In this document: in pieces, positions 61,465 through 64,000 of the stretch
How the letters are laid out: each line of letters opens with the position of its first letter
Position numbering within the stretch: position 1 is the stretch's first letter
DNA from: RHKX01 sp963745755
Lineage (GTDB): Bacteria; Actinomycetota; Thermoleophilia; Solirubrobacterales; 70-9
NCBI GenBank assembly: GCA_963745755.1
Contig: CAVUYP010000001.1
Span: 2,542,001-2,606,000, forward strand
DNA length: 64,000 nt
Direction: 5' to 3'
Notes under the pieces: model-generated
Seen by the model: only the letters and a program-made list of their open reading frames with translations
Databases searched by the model: none
Told to the model about the DNA's origin: nothing
Made by a program: the position numbers and the translations under genes

Positions 61465-62447
61465 GCTCCGTGCCGAAGCCGCCGCTGGAGCCCCAGCTCG
61501 CCCGCTCCGCGAAGCGGATGCCGACCGGCGACGGCCTCGCCTACGAGCCCAAGTACGACGGCTTCCGGGCCCTGGTCTTCCGGGGCGACGGCGAGCCGTT
61601 CGTGCAGTCGCGGGGCGGCAAGCCGCTCGGCCGCTACTTCCCGGAGCTCGACTTCCCGGCCGGCGACTACGTGATCGACGGCGAGCTCGTGATCCTCGAC
61701 GAGGACGGCGGCGAGGTCTTCGACGCGCTTCAGAACCGGATCCATCCGGCCGAGTCGCGGATCAACCGCCTCGCCGCCGAGACACCGGCCCGGTTCCGGG
61801 CCTTCGACCTGATCGCCCGTGACGGCGCGAGCCTGCTCGATACGCCGTTCGCCGATCGCCGCGCCGCGCTCGTCGACCTCGTCTCCGGCTTCGGCGCCGC
61901 CGCCGAGGAAGGGCCGGGCGGCTGGACGGCCGGGTCGATCGAGCTGACGCCGCTGACCCTCGACCCGGACGCCGCCGCGCCCTGGCTCGAGTCCGGCGAG
62001 GGCGTGATCGCGAAGCGGCTCGATGCGCCCTACTGCCCCGGCAAGCGCACCTCGATGGTCAAGATCAAGCGGCTGCGGACGATCGACGCCGTCGTCGCCG
62101 GCTGGCGCCCCGGCAAGGAGCCAGGCACGGTCGGCTCGCTGATGCTCGGCCTCTACGACGGTGGCGAGCTTCGCGTCGTCGGTCACACGTCCGGGCTCAA
62201 GGCCGCCGAGAAGCGCGAGCTCGTCGCCACCCTGGCGCCGTACGAGACCGGCGATCGCGGCTCCGCCGACCCGAGTCGCTGGGCCGCCGACCGCGACCTC
62301 GAATGGGTCTCGCTGCGCCCCGAGCTCGTCATCGAGGTCAGCTTCGACCACGTCAGCGCCGGCCGGATCCGCCACGGCGCGAAGATCCTCCGCTGGCGCG
62401 ACGACAAGCAGCCGGCCGCCTGCACGATCGACCAGCTCGATTCTTAG
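61461..62447 (+). CDS. ligC: ATP-dependent DNA ligase, LigC-like
   Basis: 328 residues. The nucleotidyltransferase lysine is K31 in EPKYDGFRALVF; later ligase motifs are DGELVILDEDGG, FRAFDLIARDG, GEGVIAKRLDAPY and MVKIKRLRTIDAVVAGWRPG. An OB-fold domain follows. Minimal LigC ligases work in single-strand gap repair and auxiliary end joining. It starts inside the PI-PLC stop but runs towards the LigD-type polymerase gene, with which it converges. Confidence 0.92.
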   Translation: MSSVPKPPLEPQLARSAKRMPTGDGLAYEPKYDGFRALVFRGDGEPFVQSRGGKPLGRYFPELDFPAGDYVIDGELVILDEDGGEVFDALQNRIHPAESRINRLAAETPARFRAFDLIARDGASLLDTPFADRRAALVDLVSGFGAAAEEGPGGWTAGSIELTPLTLDPDAAAPWLESGEGVIAKRLDAPYCPGKRTSMVKIKRLRTIDAVVAGWRPGKEPGTVGSLMLGLYDGGELRVVGHTSGLKAAEKRELVATLAPYETGDRGSADPSRWAADRDLEWVSLRPELVIEVSFDHVSAGRIRHGAKILRWRDDKQPAACTIDQLDS

Positions 62448-62508
62448 TTATCTCCGGCCAGATGCTCCGCTTCGCGTCCGCTCTGGCCGGGCGTTCGAGG
62501 CCCCGCGG

Positions 62509-63519
62509 TCAGCCGCTTTCCTTGGCCCTGCTTGGCTGGACGCGCTTCGGCTCGCCCTTCTGCTTGCGGAAGTGGGGCGGCCACGGGGCGTCGCCGAGGC
62601 CCTCGGCCTCGTCGCGGGCGGCGAGATCGAGCAGGGCGTCGAGGCGGCCCGGATGCTCGTCGATCGCCGCCGCCGGGTCGCCGCTCTCGCGGATCCGGTC
62701 GGGGACGGTGCGCAGCGTGAAGGCGGCCGGATCGACGTCGGCGACCTCGTCCCATTCGAGCGGGGTGCTGACCCGGGCGTCGGCGACCGGCCGCACCGAG
62801 TAGGCGGAGGCGACGGTGCGGTCGCGGGCGTTCTGGTTGTAGTCGACGAAGACGCCGTGCCGCTCCTCCTTCCACCACTTGCTGGTCGCCAGCTTCGGGA
62901 CCCGCCGCTCGATCTCGCGGGCGAGCGCGAGCGCCGCGCGACGGACGTCGTCGAACCCCCATTCGGGGACGAGCCGGACGTTGACGTGGATGCCGCGGTT
63001 GCCACTCGTCTTCGGGAAGCCGACGAGGTCGTGGTCGACGAGCACGTCGCGGGCGGTCAGCGCGACCCGGCGGACGTCGTCCCAGCTCGCCTCCGGCGTC
63101 GGGTCGAGGTCGACCCGGAGTTCGTCGGGATGGTCGAGGTCGGAGCGCCGGCACGGCCACGGGTTGAAGTCGATGACGCCGAGGTTGACGGCCCAGACGA
63201 GGTGCGCGGCGTCGTTGGCGCAGAGCTCGCGGGCCGAGCGCCCGCTCGGGAAGTGCACGGTCGCCGACTCGAGCCACTCCGGCGCCCCCTTCGGGACTCG
63301 CTTCTGGAAGAAGAAGTCGCCGCCGGCTCCGTCGACGAACCGCTTCAGCGTCGTCGGCCGGTCGCGGAGGTGAATCAGCGCCGCGGCGGCCACGCTCACG
63401 TAGTACTCGGCGAGCTCGAGCTTGCTGATCGGCGGGTCGGTGGTCGCGAAGAACGGCTTGCCGGGGTTCGAGAGCCGGACCTCGCGCCCGGACGCCTCGA
63501 TCGTCGTCGCCTCCGCCAT
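62509..63519 (-). CDS. LigD-type polymerase domain (PolDom/Prim-PolC-like) protein
   Basis: 336 residues, an archaeo-eukaryotic primase-superfamily polymerase as found in LigD, here without ligase or nuclease domain. Catalytic DLDP is at 137-140 in RVDLDPTPEAS; FFFQKRVPKGAP, SGNRGIHVNVRL and a late VRPVADARVSTPLEW are characteristic. Stand-alone forms (PrimC of mycobacteria) fill short gaps with ribonucleotides and partner with LigC, whose gene converges on this one. The C-terminal tail is Lys/Arg-rich. ATG 63519. Confidence 0.9.
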   Translation of the reverse strand: MAEATTIEASGREVRLSNPGKPFFATTDPPISKLELAEYYVSVAAAALIHLRDRPTTLKRFVDGAGGDFFFQKRVPKGAPEWLESATVHFPSGRSARELCANDAAHLVWAVNLGVIDFNPWPCRRSDLDHPDELRVDLDPTPEASWDDVRRVALTARDVLVDHDLVGFPKTSGNRGIHVNVRLVPEWGFDDVRRAALALAREIERRVPKLATSKWWKEERHGVFVDYNQNARDRTVASAYSVRPVADARVSTPLEWDEVADVDPAAFTLRTVPDRIRESGDPAAAIDEHPGRLDALLDLAARDEAEGLGDAPWPPHFRKQKGEPKRVQPSRAKESG

Positions 63520-63586
63520 CCGATTCAGGGTATCCCCGCCGTCGCCGCTGTGATCCGTCGCCGCGGTCGATACGTTGAATGGGGGA

Positions 63587-64000
63587 ATGGGAAGGCCGGA
63601 GACACTGACCTACGGGCGCGAGGACAGGATCGCGCGCATCACCCTCGAACCGCCCGGAGCGCGGCAACGGGATCACGCTGGAGATGCCGGCCGAGCTCGC
63701 CGCGGCGGTCGAGGAGGCGAATCTCGACCCGGCGGTGCACGTGATCGCGCTCGCCGGCAACGGCAAAGGGTTCTGCGGGGGCTACGACCTCGGCGCCGCC
63801 GAGCAGCTCGGCGGCGGGCCGGGCGGGGAGGGCTCCGGCCGCGCCGACGATCCGGCGACCGTCGCCGCCAATCACGACCCGGAGCGCACCTGGGACCCGG
63901 TCCTCGACTTCCAGATGATGTCCCGGAACCTGCGCGGCTTCATGTCCCTGTTCCACTCCGACAAGCCGGTGATCTGCAAGATCCACGGCTTCTGTGTCGC
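63587..64000 (+). CDS. Crotonase family enoyl-CoA hydratase, partial and frameshifted
   Basis: Runs off the right edge. ATG 63587 opens MGRPETLTYGREDRIARITL; one inserted base near 63650 must be removed to read NRPERGNGITLEMPAELAAA. The oxyanion segment GFCGGYDLGAAEQ is followed by a long insert (GGGPGGEGSGRADDPAT) before RGFMSLFHSDKPVICKIHGF, as in the longer (about 300-residue) crotonases. The end of the window cuts it just before the second active-site motif. Confidence 0.82.
   Translation, partial: MGRPETLTYGREDRIARITLEPPGARQRDHAGDAGRARRGGRGGESRPGGARDRARRQRQRVLRGLRPRRRRAARRRAGRGGLRPRRRSGDRRRQSRPGAHLGPGPRLPDDVPEPARLHVPVPLRQAGDLQDPRLLCR

Overview
The window is high-GC (by eye about 70%), densely packed actinobacterial chromosome. 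The gene content fits a Thermoleophilia/Solirubrobacterales-type organism (inference): an actinobacterial-type integration host factor, HemQ-type coproheme decarboxylase, FprA-type ferredoxin reductase, YrbE/MceG-like lipid ABC genes, a MetH under an S-box-class riboswitch, LigC/PolDom repair proteins and many GTG starts with 4-base ATGA/GTGA overlaps. No rRNA, tRNA, insertion sequence, prophage or CRISPR array was seen.

Layout. 1-9.2 kb: a partial membrane protein, then a tight acyl-CoA/beta-keto acid operon (enoyl-CoA hydratase, DUF849/BKACE, OsmC, MerR, membrane protein); a nitrilase-TetR operon behind a perfect 16-bp palindrome; holin-X/DUF3618 envelope genes; DegV; a nucleotide-sugar-type epimerase; then HesB/IscA and CGFS glutaredoxin. 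9.2-14.3 kb (minus): a PAS-GAF-PAS-GGDEF-EAL protein, BolA, FprA and HemQ. With IscA and the glutaredoxin this forms an Fe-S/haem/redox neighbourhood. 14.2-18.5 kb: a polytopic membrane protein and a 770-residue glycosyltransferase-flippase fusion. 18.5-24 kb: a SAM-responsive riboswitch and full-length cobalamin-dependent methionine synthase, an alpha/beta hydrolase, a ferritin-like protein and a small protein behind a CRP-like site.

24-35 kb: two tandem PQQ-type sugar dehydrogenase paralogues with a lipoprotein, then a lipid-transport cassette (two MlaE permeases, an MlaF ATPase, an MMPL/RND transporter, a thioredoxin-fold protein) and small envelope proteins. 35-45 kb: a 24-bp x3 tandem repeat, the IHF-like gene with a structured upstream region, an alpha-oxoamine synthase, an AlkA-like glycosylase, a thiamine-precursor ABC transporter (thiYXZ) led by a TPP riboswitch, and a MoxR/VWA pair. 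44-52 kb: a coiled-coil protein, two tandem S51 peptidases, GlnB-AmtB, an MBL-fold hydrolase with PAS partner, DUF5679 and rhodanese. 52-64 kb: thiolase, esterase, TrpB2, FKBP, long acyl-CoA dehydrogenase, L-2-hydroxyglutarate oxidase, a membrane-anchored PI-PLC-like protein, LigC, a LigD-type polymerase and a second crotonase cut by the window end.

Sequence quality. At least thirteen otherwise well-conserved genes are broken by single-base frameshifts, almost all explained by one inserted base whatever the strand. They are most economically read as assembly/sequencing insertions, so these genes are reported as CDS with the break noted. One lesion of a different kind is an in-frame TGA in the second MlaE gene.
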